Assembly: GCF_022539315.1 (NCBI RefSeq)
Contig: NC_066336.1
Span: 1,616,600-1,680,599, forward strand
Length of the DNA: 64,000 bases
Reading direction: 5' to 3'
From: Serinus canaria
Lineage: Eukaryota > Chordata > Aves > Passeriformes > Fringillidae
Made by a program: the position numbers and the translations under genes. The notes beneath the pieces were generated by a model. That model saw nothing but the letters and a program-made list of their open reading frames with translations. It was not told where the DNA came from and ran no database searches. Within the stretch, counting starts at the first letter, position 1, and the number at the start of each line of letters is the position of its first letter. Below, in pieces: positions 30,900 through 42,085 of this stretch.

Positions 30900-32179
30900 C
30901 GTACTATATCACAGTTACTTCTAACTTCTAACTAACTTCTACTCCTGAACTCGTGATTCTTGCCCAAGAGTCCTGACCCACTCACGTGGATGGAATTGGT
31001 CACCTCGGATCCAATCTCCAGAACACATTCCACATGACCACAACAAGAGGAGCAGCAGATGAGACAAGAATTGTTTTTTCTTTCTTTTCTCTGCTTCTCT
31101 CTGTTCAGAGGGTATGTGAATACCACACTGCCTCCCTGCCCTGACGGGGAGCACCCACGGTGGCCCTGCTGCCTGCAGGCTCTGCCTGCTGTGGAGGGCT
31201 GGGCATGCACTCAGGCAGCCTGGCACCCACCGCTGAGGGGTTGCCCTTCAGCATTCTCACCCAGGGGGTGGGGACAGTGAGGCTGCAGTGTCCCAGGAGA
31301 ACCAGAACCCTCCTTGGGCTGTCACATCTGCATCAGTGATTTGCATCCTTGGGCAGAAAAAACTGTCCTTGGGGTTGGGGAGAAGATTTTTGGAAGCCAC
31401 CAGTGAAGAGAGCAAGATCTGAGAGCACTTCCCCCTCCTTCCTTGTCTCAGTCCATCCCTCACCCCACTGCTGACCACCCTGGAGGGGACACAAAGGGAT
31501 TTGTGGAGGGGTTTTCCCCCTCTGTTTTGCCATGTCCCCAAGGCCTGTGAGACGGTGCTGGGCTCAGAGCAGCCCAGCCCTCCCAGGGGAGCAGGGCTGG
31601 CTGTGAGCTCAGTGGGACATCCCACAGGGACCTTCTCTCCCCACTCCACTGATGCTTTGGGATGCAGCTTTCTCATGGGCAGTGTCCCACAGGCTGCGGA
31701 GCCACCAGCACTCCTCTCTTTCCAGCGGCCAAGGCAGGAGCAAGGAAGGGGTTTTGGACCCAGATCAGTCACCTGCAGGTGAGGTGAGACATGCCAGTCC
31801 CTCCTGCCTCACCACTGGACAGCCCAGGTGAAATCCACAGCAGCCAGGATTGTGCTCAGAGCATCTCCTGCTGCACAGCCAGGCCCCACTGCAGCCTGAG
31901 CCTCCAAAGCACAGGAAAAATGGAGTTACAGTCACCTCAGTGGCACTGCTCAGCACACTCACACCACCCACTGGAGTGGGCACTGTGGTTTCTCATGCTG
32001 GAGGCAGGATTGTGTCCTCCAGGAGCAGCCACGGACACGCTGGAGTCCCACCATGGATGGAGGGGCCACGGGCAGCAGGGCTCCCTGCCTGTCGCAGCAG
32101 AGATGGGGACAAGCTCACAGTCCCAAAAGGATCAGCCCCAGGTGATGCTGCTGCTGTGGGAGCGCAGCCAAGCACAGCC
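30900..32179. other. long unique stretch, no gene recognised
   Basis: About 1.3 kb without repeats that I recognise. The part 30950-31115 next to LTR-B could be old retroviral or unique sequence; it cannot be decided here. No conserved peptide is seen. Confidence 0.35.
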
Positions 32180-32560
32180 CCACACGTTTATTCTCATATG
32201 CACATGTATATCTATAAAAATATATAAATATATATATCCCCTTTGCCTTTGAGTCACCACCGTTGAAACCTCCCCTGCCAAGAGTCTTCTGAGAAATATC
32301 CTCCTCCCCCTCCCCGTTTCTCCTTCTCTCTTTCTCTCTGTAGCACTCGGGCTAATTTTATCTTCTGTCTTTCATCTGCCTGTGTATCTACCACTCCTGA
32401 CAAAAAAGAGATTTTCACAGATTTTGCTAGTGCTCACCAGCCCTAAAAGCTTTCATCTCCCTCCGACGACGAGTGCGTGTCATCTGCTCGCTCCAAATTA
32501 CAGCAGAGGCCTTCACACTCAATCGCAGCATTTTCTGCCTAATTTCCCAGGCAGCAAGAG
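32180..32560. other. candidate conserved noncoding element after (TA)n
   Basis: An AT stretch (ATATATAAATATATATAT, 32205-32238) is followed by a pyrimidine-rich, low-CpG segment with GGGCTAATTTTATCTTC, AAATTACAGCAGAGGCC and TTTTCTGCCTAATTTCCC. It looks single-copy. Weak inference. Confidence 0.35.
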
Positions 32561-32577
32561 CAAGAGTGGGCTGGAGG

Positions 32578-32735
32578 CTTGCCTGGCACTGCCCTCAGAG
32601 CCCCCCAGGCTGGAGCCTTGCCTGGCACCGCCCTCAGAGCCCCCCAGGCTGGAGCCTTGCCTGGCACCGCCCTCAGAACCCCCCAGGCTGGAGCCTTGCC
32701 TGGCACCACGCTCAGAGCCCCCCTGGGCCTGGCTG
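32578..32735. repeat. 39-bp minisatellite, 4 units
   Basis: Units of TTGCCTGGCACCGCCCTCAG plus AGCCCCCCAGGCTGGAGCC, nearly identical. Confidence 0.95.
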
Positions 32736-32839
32736 CCAGGGTTGGCCCCAGGGAAGCCCAGAGCTCGCCCTGCCCTGCCTGCAGCTGTGCACACCCCCAG
32801 GCAGACAGGCAGCACTGGTGTCCCAGCAGGCCAGCCCAG

Positions 32840-33035
32840 CATGCCCATCCTGCTCATCCCTGCCCACCGTGCCCATCCCCTGCCATTCCCACCCTGCCCA
32901 CCCTGCCCATCCCTGCCCACCCTGCCCATCCCTGCCCACCATCCCCATCCCTGCCATTCCCACCCTGCCCACCCTGCCCATCCCCTGCCATTCCCACCCT
33001 GCCCATCCCCTGCCATTCCCACCCCACACCCTGCC
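32840..33035. repeat. C-rich minisatellite of CCCACCCTGCCCATCC words
   Basis: Higher-order mixture of TGCCCACCCTGCCCATCC and CCATTCCCACCC units over about 195 bp. Confidence 0.9.
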
Positions 33036-33764
33036 CAGGGGAGAGGTGCTCTGCTCCCATCCCTGCAGGAATTTCAGTGCCACCCACTCCCCGGGCACAC
33101 AGCCGAGGCTGCAGGGCTGCTGAGGGCACACACCTGGTGGAGAACGAGGGCTCCCAGGTAAGGAACCCCCTCCCACCATGGCAGGGGTGCTGTGGGAGCT
33201 GCAGCTCCTCCCCGGGCTCCCTGACAGGCAGAGCACGAGCTGAGATGCAATGAGGAGCAGACAGCGTGATTAGCTCTGCTCAAAAAGGTCAAAACACTTA
33301 TCAGACACGAACGGCAAAGCTAAAAATACACTCAGCACCTCCCTGGCAATTCTCTCCCGGGAAGTGACAGCCATGGCTTGCTGGGGAAGGGGGTGTGGGA
33401 TGTGAGCAGGGCTGCTGCACTTCTGGATGGAGCCTGCATCTGCAAAGGGGGATCTTCCCGTTCCTGTCACCTCCAGGGAAGGGCTGTGACACCACCAGAG
33501 ATGCTCTGAGGGTGGCTGGGATGGCTGGGATAGGGCAGGAGGGGGCTGAGGCTGCAGCCTGGAAAGCCAGGCTGGAAGTCAGAGTGTGCAGGAGGTGAGG
33601 GGGAAATTACTCCAGAGCTGAAACATCAGGGACCAGCAGGAGAGAGGGAAGAACAGGAGGTAGCAGGATGGGTGATGCAGGTGGGGAGCTGGAGACACTA
33701 GACATGGTCCTTTAGAACCAGTGTGATTGCCCCTCTGGCTGCACTGTTCTGGCTCCAGGGACCC
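33036..33764. other. unique stretch with small AT-rich island
   Basis: The part 33235-33370 (AGCGTGATTAGCTCTGCTC, CACTTATCAGACACG and GCTAAAAATACACTC) is AT-richer and could be a conserved element. The remainder is GC-rich. No gene is recognised. Confidence 0.35.
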
Positions 33765-34110
33765 TCACAGCAGCCAGTCCAGGGAGTGCAGGCACAGGAC
33801 ATTGTCCCTCAGCTGTACCCAGCCAGTCCAGGGTGTGCAGGCACAGGACATTGTCCCTCAGCTGTCCTGGTCACACCCAGCCAGTCCAGGGTGTACAGGC
33901 AGAGGACATCGTCCCTCAGCTGTCCTGGTCACACCCAGCCAGTCCCAGGGTGTGCAGGCACAGGACATCATCCCTCAGCTGCACCCAGCCAGTCCAGGGT
34001 GTGCAGGCACAGGACATTGTCCCTCAGCTGTCCTGGTCACACCCAGCCAGTCGAGGGTGTGCAGGCACAGGACATTGTCCCTCAGCTGTCCTGGTCACAC
34101 CCAGACTCAC
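33765..34110. repeat. about 58-bp minisatellite, 6-7 units
   Basis: Units of CAGCCAGTCCAGGGTGTGCA and GGCACAGGACATTGTCCCTC plus AGCTGTCCTGGTCACACC. Two units lack the TGTCCTGGTCACA part, giving shorter repeats. Confidence 0.95.
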
Positions 34111-34162
34111 CTCATGGCTGTGACTGGCAGGAGTCACACAGCAACGCTCCCCAGACAGGCGA

Positions 34163-34420
34163 TCACAGAATCATCAAGGCTGGAAAAGCCCTCCAAGATC
34201 ATCAGGTCCAACCTTCAACCAAATGTCCCCATGCCCACCAATGACATCACAAAGTGTCACATCTCCTCATTCTTTGAACACCTCCAGAAGTGCAGGTGAT
34301 CCCATCACCTCCTGGGGACAATGCTCCTGGAGGAGAAGTGACTTTCCCCAGGACCTCTTCAGCTCCCTTGGCAGCTGCCCACAGCCCTGGATGTGTGTCC
34401 TGGCGCTTCCATGGTGCAGC
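34163..34420 (-). mobile_element. CR1 LINE 3' end, minus strand
   Basis: ATCACAGAATCATCAAGGCT and ATCATCAGGTCCAACCTTCA mark the CR1 end. ACCTCCAGAAGTGCAGGTGA and ATCACCTCCTGGGGACAATG continue the body. Confidence 0.85.
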
Positions 34421-34735
34421 AAATCCATCAGCTCCACCTGACACCTGCCCTGCCTCAAAGCCAGGCTGGGAAGGAATTTCTCAGTGTGCTGCAGTGCTCC
34501 TGGGTGTTTGGCTGAGACAAGAGCCTGGTTTGTTCCTGTGCTCCTGCTGTGCCTCTGAGCACTGCTCTTTCCAGCTCAGCTCCTCCCTCAGCCCAGCTCT
34601 AGGCTGGGAAGAACTCCAGAAACAAACAGCTCCTCTGTGACCCTGGGACACCTCGGCCTCCCAGGGACAGCAAAGGTGGCCAAACTCACAGCAGAATTCA
34701 GGGTGTCTCTGGCATTTCATATTTGAGGGGTTTTT

Positions 34736-34832
34736 GTGAGGCCAGGCTGGGGCTGGGAACAACCTGGAATAGGGGAATGTGTCCCTGCCATGGCAGAGGT
34801 GGAATGGGATGAGCTGTAAGATCCCTGCCAAG
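34736..34832 (+). mobile_element. CR1 LINE fragment, plus strand
   Basis: The segment GGAACAACCTGGAATAGGGG, GTGTCCCTGCCATGGCAGAG and GATGAGCTGTAAGATCCCTG is the CR1 3' region just before its terminus. It is short and lacks a clean tail. Confidence 0.65.
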
Positions 34833-34872
34833 CCAAACCCTCCTGGGACTGCTGGCAGAGGCTGGGAAGAGG

Positions 34873-35212
34873 AGCTGTGGGCTGGGCAGAGTGCTGCCAG
34901 GCTCCTCTGGGGGCTGTGGGCTGGGCAGAGTGCTGCCAGGCTTCTCTGGGGGGCTGTGGGGACATCAGAGGGCTGCCAGGCTGCTCTCTGGGGGCTGTGG
35001 GCTGGGCAGAGTGCTGCCAGGCTTCTCTGGGGGCTGTGGGGACATCAGAGGGCTGCCAGGCTGCTCTCTGGGGGCTCTGGGGACATCAGAGGGCTGCCAG
35101 GCTGCTCTCTGGGGGCTCTGGGGACATCAGAGGGCTGCCAGGCTCCTCTGGGGGCTCTGGGGACATCAGAGGGCTGCCAGGCTGCTCTCTGGGGGCTCTG
35201 GGGACAGCAGCC
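34873..35212. repeat. 41-43 bp minisatellite, 8 units
   Basis: Two unit types alternate: GGGCTGTGGGCTGGGCAGAG with TGCTGCCAGGCT, and GGGGACATCAGAGGGCTGCC with AGGCTGCTCTCTG. The second type dominates the right half. Confidence 0.95.
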
Positions 35213-35334
35213 AAGCCCAGCCCCGGGGCCATCCCTCCACAGCAGCTCCTGTGGTGGAGATGCTTTGGGTGGAACCCAGGGAAGGGCAACTGGCACTTCC
35301 CAGGCAGCACTTCCAGCCCTGCCTGTGGGAATGC

Positions 35335-35705
35335 ACAGTGGGGGAGAGCTGGGGGACACTGGTGTGACACCAGGGACAGGGACCAGTGTGGGAGAGCTGG
35401 GGGGTACTGGTGTGACACCAGGGACAGTGACCCAGAGTAGGAAAGCTGTGTGACACTGGTGTGACAATAGGGACAGGAACACAGTGCAGGACAGCTGTGT
35501 GTGACACTGGTGTGACACCAGGGACAGGGACCCAGTATGGGGCAGCTATGGGACACTGGTGTGACACCAGGGACCCAGTGTGGGAGAGCTGGTGTGACAC
35601 CAGGGACAGAGACCCAGTGTGAGAAGAGCTGTGGGACACTAGGGACAGGGACCCAGTGTGTGACACTGGTGTGACACCGGTGTGACGCCAGGGACAGGGA
35701 CCCAG
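35335..35705. repeat. 50-65 bp minisatellite, about 7 units
   Basis: Units of GTGTGACACCAGGGACAGGG plus ACCCAGTGTGGGAGAGCTG with variable length. It sits 120 bp right of the preceding array but has an unrelated unit. Confidence 0.9.
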
Positions 35706-35945
35706 CTGGCATGTGAGCAGCTTCCCTGCTGGCCCGGGGCTGCCCCAGCGCGGTGACAATGAGCAGAAATGACGGTGCCAATTTGCAGCGGGGCTGCTGA
35801 ACGCTGTCACTGCCAATCGCTGTCACCAGAGCCCTCGAGGCCTCACCTGGGCCGTGGCGAGGAGCACCTGGGCTCCCTCTTGCCTCATTAGGAGCCGCTC
35901 CCCTCATTAGCGCGGAGCTGTTCCCCTCATTAGCGCGGCACTCCG
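35706..35945. other. unique segment with triple CTCATTAG motif
   Basis: After GC-rich sequence, CCTCATTAGGAGCCGCTCC and two units of CCCTCATTAGCGCGGAGCTG-type sequence (35884-35940) place an ATTAG core every 26-27 bp, mixed with CpG. It could be a regulatory cluster of homeodomain-like sites or a tiny tandem repeat. Confidence 0.45.
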
Positions 35946-36941
35946 CCGCTCCTGACCCCGCTGGCCCCGCAGCAGCCCGGGCTGGCCCTGCAGGGATGGG
36001 ACAAACCGAGTGCTCTGGGATCTTGAGCCACCACGGGATCAGGTGTCCAGGACTGTCCCCAAGAGCTCTTTGCTGTCCTGGGCTGCGGCACAGTGACAGG
36101 GGCCAGCTGCTCCTGCTGCCCTGCCCTGCTGCACCCTGGCACCCAGTGCCTCATCCTGTTCCCCCTCCTGCCATGGGCACGGACACCTTCCACTGTCCCA
36201 GTGCACCCATTGCAGCCTGGATGTGCCTCTGGAGGTGTGTGCAGCTGCCCCCACACCCCAGGGACCTGAGGCCACCTGGTGTCCCTGTCCCCACGCAGCC
36301 ATCGCTGCTCCCAGCTCCATCCAGGGGTGCCCTCTCCCAGGAGCTCTGGATTATTCCCACACAGGGGCTGGGGAAGGCTCTCCCCAGGGAGCAGAAGCCA
36401 GTCCCCGAGCCCTGCTGTCCCCAGGGGCTGGTTCCTTTGTCCCTGTGCCCTGAATGGATCCTGCTCCCCCCTACACCCCTCCCTGCTGAGCCCGGGCTGC
36501 TCAGGGGACAGAAGGACCCTCTGTGTCATCCCTCTGCTCATCTCCAGGGAGAAGAGCAGAAGCGAAGAGCTACTTACTGCTTCACCTCTGCTTTACCCTT
36601 CCTTTAGGCGAGGGCTTTTAATTTCCTTTTAGGGCCAGAGCAGCAAGCAGTAAATGATGTCAGATCCCTCCGTGCAAAGCTGGAGGATCCCCAGCCTCTG
36701 GCTAAGCTCTGCTTGAGCGACAGCCCGGTACCTGCGGGTCAGAGACCTCCCCGGTGCTGCTGACAGCTCTGCTAAAAGCTCTTTGTTCCTCAACCCCTGA
36801 GGCCCTGCTAAGTGTCGAACGGCATGAGAGCATCTGCGGAGCCGGGAGCAGGGATTCCTGGAGCAGGGATGCTCTCCGGGCTGCTGCCCCTGCTCCTCCC
36901 AGCAGCCACGGGCCAGGGGCAGCGCCTCGGCTCGCCCCGCC
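35946..36941. other. long unique stretch, no gene recognised
   Basis: GC-rich non-repetitive sequence, AT-richer near 36570-36660. No gene is recognised. Confidence 0.4.
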
Positions 36942-37356
36942 TGTCAAAAATTAGGTTAGAAACTGTTGTGAAATAGTTGATAGATCGTTAAGCATGTGCT
37001 GTTAGTTTGGTTATGGTAAAAGGGGCTAAAAGGGGAGTTATAAGAAATAAGGCACTCAAGGTACCATAACACACCTCAGTAAAGTGCACCAGGAGCCAGC
37101 CTGGACAGAACTGTCATGGCCAATCAAGGCCTAAAACATTCATGCAAATGAAACCAACCCAAAGGGACAAAGAACAGGATAAAAAGGGGCATCTGAGCCA
37201 GGGAAGCTGTGCTGCTCCCCTGGACCATCGGGGCCATCACTGCTCCATCCTCGACAGGAACGCTCCTGCCCGGGCCGGGCCCTGCTTTGGGCCTTTCTTT
37301 TATTGTAATAAATGCTGAAATCACTTCAGCACCAGAGCCTGGTCCTGTTTTTAACC
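36942..37356 (+). mobile_element. LTR-E solo LTR
   Basis: It begins TGTCAAAAATTAGGTTAG, has GATAAAAAGGGGCATCTG as a TATA-like box at about 37177 and TTGTAATAAATGCTGAAATC as polyadenylation signal at about 37304, and ends CCTGTTTTTAACC. CCCCGCC before the start and CCCTGCC after TTTTTAA could be a mutated target-site duplication. Relatives are at 47308 and 47934. Confidence 0.85.
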
Positions 37357-37429
37357 CTGCCTGTCTGGAGGGAGGTGGGCTCATGCACAAGCCCAGTAGC
37401 ACGGGAGCAATGCTTTCATCCAGAGGGGA

Positions 37430-37905
37430 CAGGGGACAGTGCTGTCACCCCTCACTCACTGCCACCCTGATATTGGGGTCTCCTCAAGCCAGGTCTTACA
37501 AGCTCTTGGAGATTTATATCACACCCGAGATAGATCAGCCACCTCAGATGGCATCAAATCAGCAGGATGGCTTCTGTGGCAGTGTTGGAAAGAGAAAAGT
37601 TTTAATAAAAGGCAAAATAACAAAGCTCTTTACAAAGAAAAATTGAGCCAGGGCAAAAGGCTCTTCTCTTGGTAAAACATCCCACAAAAGCAATCAGTTC
37701 CTTTGTTCTCTTCTTATTCTAGTGAATTGTTTAGGCAGGATTTTTTGGCTTCTGTCCCATTGGCTATCCTTAAGTTTGAGGTGAAGTCCCCCAGGTCCTA
37801 TGAGGTGTCTTTTAACCTAATTGAGAAGAGAAACTTCTGGGCTTTTTTCCTTTTTAAGGAGAGAAAGGATAATTTTGTCCCTCCATCAACAGGGGGCACA
37901 TTCCT
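37430..37905. mobile_element. possible further LTR-like sequence
   Basis: The AT-richer stretch holds TTGGAGATTTATATCACACC, GTTTTAATAAAAGGC and GGATTTTTTGGCTTCTG and resembles avian retroviral LTR composition. No second copy in the window confirms it and no termini are clear. Confidence 0.3.
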
Positions 37906-38029
37906 ACACCACCCCTCGCTGCCCCTCCCAGCTCGGTGCCAGACCTGTTGATTCCACAGGGATGCAAGATCCAGTTTGCTCTCCTAGCCGTGGCCATGGA
38001 AAAGCCACTGGGAGCAGATGTGATCAGCC

Positions 38030-38370
38030 ACCGAGCCAGGGCTCCTCTGGTGGGCGCCTACACCTTTAAATCAGGGAGGAAAAAAATAAAATAAATCCTT
38101 CGCCTAGAGGGCAGTGGAACAATTTTGACTTTAAAAAGAGAGCGAGACAGAGAGAGCGAAGTGAGCGTTAACAACTCCTGATCCAGTCCCTGGGCATTCA
38201 TTAATGTTTCATGGCGCTTTCAATTATTGCCTCCTCTGCCACTGCCGTCATCTGTCTCTTCAAATCGACGGTATAATAACCACTCAAGCAGAAATCCACT
38301 CTGCTGTCTGCCCGCCACTCCCTCCCAGCCTCCGCAGCTCCCTCTCTCCAGCTTTTCATCTGAGGCTGGC
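38030..38370. other. candidate conserved noncoding element
   Basis: The island includes AAAATAAATCCTTCGCC, GAACAATTTTGACTTTAAA, an AGAGCGAGACAGAGAGAGCG purine patch, GGGCATTCATTAATGTTTC and TTTCAATTATTGCC. The palindromic CATTAATG sits within homeodomain-like context. No repeat homology is seen. Inference. Confidence 0.5.
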
Positions 38371-38817
38371 AGAGCTCGGGCTGGAAATGCCTCTGCCCCT
38401 TTCCCTGCTGGGGGGACACGGGCATGGGCAGGACCCTCCTGATGTGGGTCAGGCTTTTCTCCCCCCACACCGAGGGGTTCTGCTGGTTTGGGGCCGTGCT
38501 CAGGGGCACAGGGTGGTCTGACACCCCAGCCTCAGGCACTGAGCCCCAGTGCACCTTAACCCTAACGTGGCTCTAACCCTGAATGCAGGGTTAGCACACC
38601 CCTCCAGCAGCACCCAGGGCCATGCTCTGCTCAGGAGGCAGTGCCAGCACCGTGTGTGCCACCCATCCACCCACACACCCACACCCCCAGCCCTCTGCAC
38701 CCATCCTGGGCATCCTCTCTGCCCTCACAGCCCTGGCTCAGCACCACCAGAGCCAGCTCAGATCCCTCCTGCCTGCCCTGAGCTGCCACCTCTGCCAGCA
38801 CACGGGACAGCCCTTGG
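38371..38817. other. unique sequence, nothing recognised
   Basis: Short CCTAAC/CTAACCCT words at 38558-38580 are too few to be an interstitial telomeric array. No gene is recognised. Confidence 0.4.
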
Positions 38818-39715
38818 GCCAGGAGGGGTCCAACAGCTCCTGGTGTCCAACAGCTCCTGGTGTCCACAGCCCTGGGTGTCCCAACAGCTCCTGGGTGTCC
38901 AAAAGCTCCTGGTGTCCACAGCCCTGGGTGTCCCAACAGCTCCTGGGTGTCCCAACAGCTCCTGATGTCCAACAGCTCCTGGTGTCCAACAGCTCCTGGT
39001 GTCCAACAGCTCCTGATGTCCACAGCCCTGGGTGTCCAACAGCTCCTGGGTGTCCAACAGCTCCTGGGTGTCCAAAAGCTCCTGGTGTCCAATAGTTCCT
39101 GATGTCCACAGCCCTGGGGCAAGGAAGGGGTCCAATAGCTCCTGGGTGTCCAATAGCTCCTGATGTCCACAGCCCTGGGTGTCCAACAGCTCCTGGGTGT
39201 CCAAAAGCTCCTGGTGTCCACAGCCCTGGGTGTCCAACAGCTCCTGGTGTCCAACAGCTCCTGATGCCCACAGACCTGGGGCAAGGAAGGGGTCCAATAG
39301 CTCCTGGTATCCAACACTTCCTGGTGTCCACAGCCCAGGAGGGACAAGTGAGATGTCCAACAGCTCCTTCGTGTCCAACAGCTCCTGCTGTCCTCAGCCC
39401 TGGGGCAAGGAAGGGGTCCAACAGCTCCTGGGTGTCCAGCAGCTCCTGGTGTCCAGAGCCCTAGGTGTCCAACAGCCCTGGTGTCCTCAGCCTTGGGACC
39501 AGAGAGGTTCCAATAGGTCCTGGTGTCCACAGCCCAGGAGGGACAAGTGAGATGTCCAACAGCTCCTGGTGTCCTCATCCCTGGGGCAAGGAAGGGGTTC
39601 AATAGCTCCTGGTGTCCAACAGCTCCTGGTGTCCAACAGCTCCTGGTGTCCACAGCCCTGGGTGTCCAAAAGCTCCTGGGTGTCCCAACAGCTCCTGGTG
39701 TCCTTAGCCCAGAGG
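38818..39715. repeat. long 15-18 bp minisatellite with higher-order structure
   Basis: Units of TCCAACAGCTCCTGGTG alternate with CACAGCCCTGGGTG and, roughly every 150-170 bp, GGGGCAAGGAAGGGGTCCAA or AGGAGGGACAAGTGAGATG. The last sets define a higher-order period. Frames up to 407 codons on the minus strand are repeat artefacts. Confidence 0.95.
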
Positions 39716-39904
39716 GGCAGGGTTGGAGCAGGGCTGGAGGAGGTTGGAAGCTCCGCAGAAAGTCTGTCTGTGCACTCCCTGCAGGATGGCCCTGGCTCAG
39801 GCAGGGGATGCTCAGAGGGTGGAGAGGGGTGAGAGGCAGCTGGAGCACCCACATTTCACCTGCCCAGCAGGGGAACCAGAGCTCAGCTCAGCCCTTCTGG
39901 GCCT

Positions 39905-40140
39905 GAACTGAGTCACAGGATCCCAGAGCGGTTGGGGTTCAGAGGGACCTCAAAGATCATCTCATTTCAAAGTCTCTGCCATGGCAGGGACACCTCCCAC
40001 TGTCCCAGGTGCTCCCAGCCATGTCCAGCCTGGCCTTGGACACTTCCAGGGATTCAGGGGCAGCCACAGCTGTTCTGGGTAATCAGATCCAAGGCCTGCC
40101 CACCCTCACAGGGAAGAATTCCTTCCTAAATCCAAACAAA
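39905..40140 (-). mobile_element. CR1 LINE 3' end, minus strand
   Basis: GGTTGGGGTTCAGAGGGACC, CTCAAAGATCATCTCATTTC and TGCCATGGCAGGGACACCTC give the CR1 end and body. The 21-bp motif that is expanded at 10469 and 44862 is single here. Confidence 0.85.
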
Positions 40141-41559
40141 ATGTGCTCTCTGTCAGTGCACAGCCATCCCCACTACTCTCACATCTGCCAGCACCAAGGC
40201 TGCACACCTCACACGAGCCACATCAATCTGATGTTTGCCTTGCCCAGTCCTTGCTCCTCTCAAACTCCAGAGGTGTCCCTGCACTCAGCACCTCAGGGTG
40301 GAGGAGCCAGAGCTTTCCACACAGGACAAGGATCCCTGCAGGACCAAAAAGGGCTCCCAGCTGCTCTGCCCAGCATCCCCCAGCCTGTCCTGACACATCT
40401 TGGCTACCTGGGATGGGACGAAGAGCTCGTGTCTTCCACCACAGGCTGTGATGGACCCAAACCACCCTGTTTTGATGTCAGTGCTCCTGCTCAGGCAGAC
40501 AAAAGCATTTTGCTCAGATGAAGTCACGTCCTTCAATCCCACCCCAGCATTCACACCTCGTGGAGGTGTTGGGACTCTGCACTTTTCAAACACTCCTTAT
40601 TTTCTCAGCGTGGAAATCGTGTTGAAATGTCCAAATTTCCAGTGGGACGTTCCCTGTGTCGCTGTCCCCCCTGGGCTGGGATTTATTACTGACAGCTGAA
40701 TTCCCCTCATCTTGCTGCTATTACCAGAAATCTCCTCTTGGACACCCAGCTGGGGGGTCTGAGGGGGCTCAGAGAGGGACCAGGGCCCTGGAGATGGGTC
40801 TCCCTCCCTGGAGAGGGACCAGGGCCCTGGGCATTGGGTTTGCCCAGCTCTGTGGCCAGGCTGGGCTGACAGGAGTGCCCAGCCAGCCCCCAGCTCCTCC
40901 CTGGGCTCCTGCTCTCCCAGCTGCTCCCAGCAGCTCCAGCTCTGCAATTCTGGAAGCTTCTCCCCAGCCCTGGCTGCTCCTCCCTTCCTCCTCCTTACCC
41001 CACCAGGCCAGTTTCCCTTTGGAATTTTGCTTCTCCGTTTCCTGGAGCAGGGCTGGAGGGGGGTGAGCAGGGACTTGGCCCTGGGCAGTGGCTGGACTCA
41101 GTGCTGGGATGCTCAGGGATGCCCCAGCAGGAGCTTTGCCCTCTCCTTTCTTTTCCTGGCTCTGGTAAAGGCATTTCAGAGCCCCTCTGAAGGTGCTCAG
41201 AGAGGGACCAGGGCCCTGGAGATGGGCACACAGGCTCTGGGCAGGACAGAGCAGGGCCCCACACTGGGTTTGGTGATCTCAGTGCTGCCAGGATGCCACT
41301 GCTCCCAGGACAGGAGTGCCCAGCCAGCCCCCAGCCCCTCCCTGGGCTCCTGCACTCCCAGCAGCTCCAGCTGTGCCTGCTGTGCAATTCTGGAAGCTTC
41401 TCCCCACCCTCCCAGCAGACAAGGCAGGAGCTGGTGCCCAGCCCAGGGGGAGGCCCAGGCTGAGCCCCCCAGCATGGGGCTGTGGGGGGGGGGCTGCCAC
41501 TGCCTCTCCCCCTCCTCTGCTTCCCCCCCACTCACACACCCCCCCTGTGTCTCCTAATC
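40141..41559. other. unique stretch with a duplicated segment
   Basis: Two parts of this region are copies of each other: 40765-40985 and 41195-41415 share GAGAGGGACCAGGGCCCTGG, AGGAGTGCCCAGCCAGCCCC and CAATTCTGGAAGCTTCTCCC. The rest looks single-copy. No gene is recognised. Confidence 0.6.
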
Positions 41560-41712
41560 CCCACAAATGCTAAGATATTTAAATGTGGTATTTTCAAATC
41601 TAATCAGCGTTCCAAAGCTGTGCTGCCGCCACTCAAATTTAATTTGATCCATTTACCAACTTTGTGGTGCATCTAATCAAAGAGAGGGAACAATTAGGTG
41701 AATGTCAGGGGT
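41560..41712. other. candidate conserved noncoding element
   Basis: It contains AAATGCTAAGATATTTAAAT, TCAAATCTAATCAGCG, CTCAAATTTAATTTGATCC and GGTGCATCTAATCAAAG. Two CTAATCA words and an AAATTTAATTTGA near-palindrome mark a compact AT-rich island in GC-rich surroundings. Confidence 0.5.
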
Positions 41713-41749
41713 CACCTCACAGCTCCTGCTCAGCCACGGGAGGTGTCAC

Positions 41750-41990
41750 AGCCAGGCCAGCCCTGGGGGACAAAAGCAGGAGAGTGGGGACTCTGCAGGC
41801 TGGGGTGGAGGTGGCTGCAGGGTGCCCTGGCTCTGGCACACCCCAGGGTGACTCAGGGCAGCCTGGCCAGGGTGATGGGCAGTGCTGCCCTTCAGAGACA
41901 GCAGGACATGGACAGTCCTGGCCAGCCCTGGGGGACAAAAGCAGGAGCATGGGACACCGCAGGGTGACTCAGGGCAGCCTGCCCTGATCT
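41750..41990. repeat. local duplication, about 2 units
   Basis: GGCCAGCCCTGGGGGACAAA and AGCAGGAG occur at 41754 and 41919, and CAGGGTGACTCAGGGCAGCC at 41844 and 41960. Different spacings show successive partial duplications. Confidence 0.8.
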
Positions 41991-42085
41991 CCAGCCTGAG
42001 CTGCCCTGGCCCAGCCCCAGCCGTGCCCTGGCTGCTGTCCCTGTCCCAGAGCAGGGATGGGAGCTGCCCCTCGGGAGGAGCTGCA
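41978..42085 (-). mobile_element. CR1 LINE internal fragment, minus strand
   Basis: TGCCCTGATCTCCAGCCTGA and GCTGTCCCTGTCCCAGAGCA match the CR1 at 11890 and, inverted, the one at 51000-51085. Its 3' end is missing. Confidence 0.75.

Noticed and set aside
38555..38600. Interstitial telomere sequence (CCTAAC, CTAACCC, GGGTTAG words)
   Set aside because: Only isolated words without a tandem TTAGGG run.
38631..39854. Minus-strand frame of 407 codons
   Set aside because: Repeat translation of the 15-18 bp array with a CR1-free, domain-free remainder.
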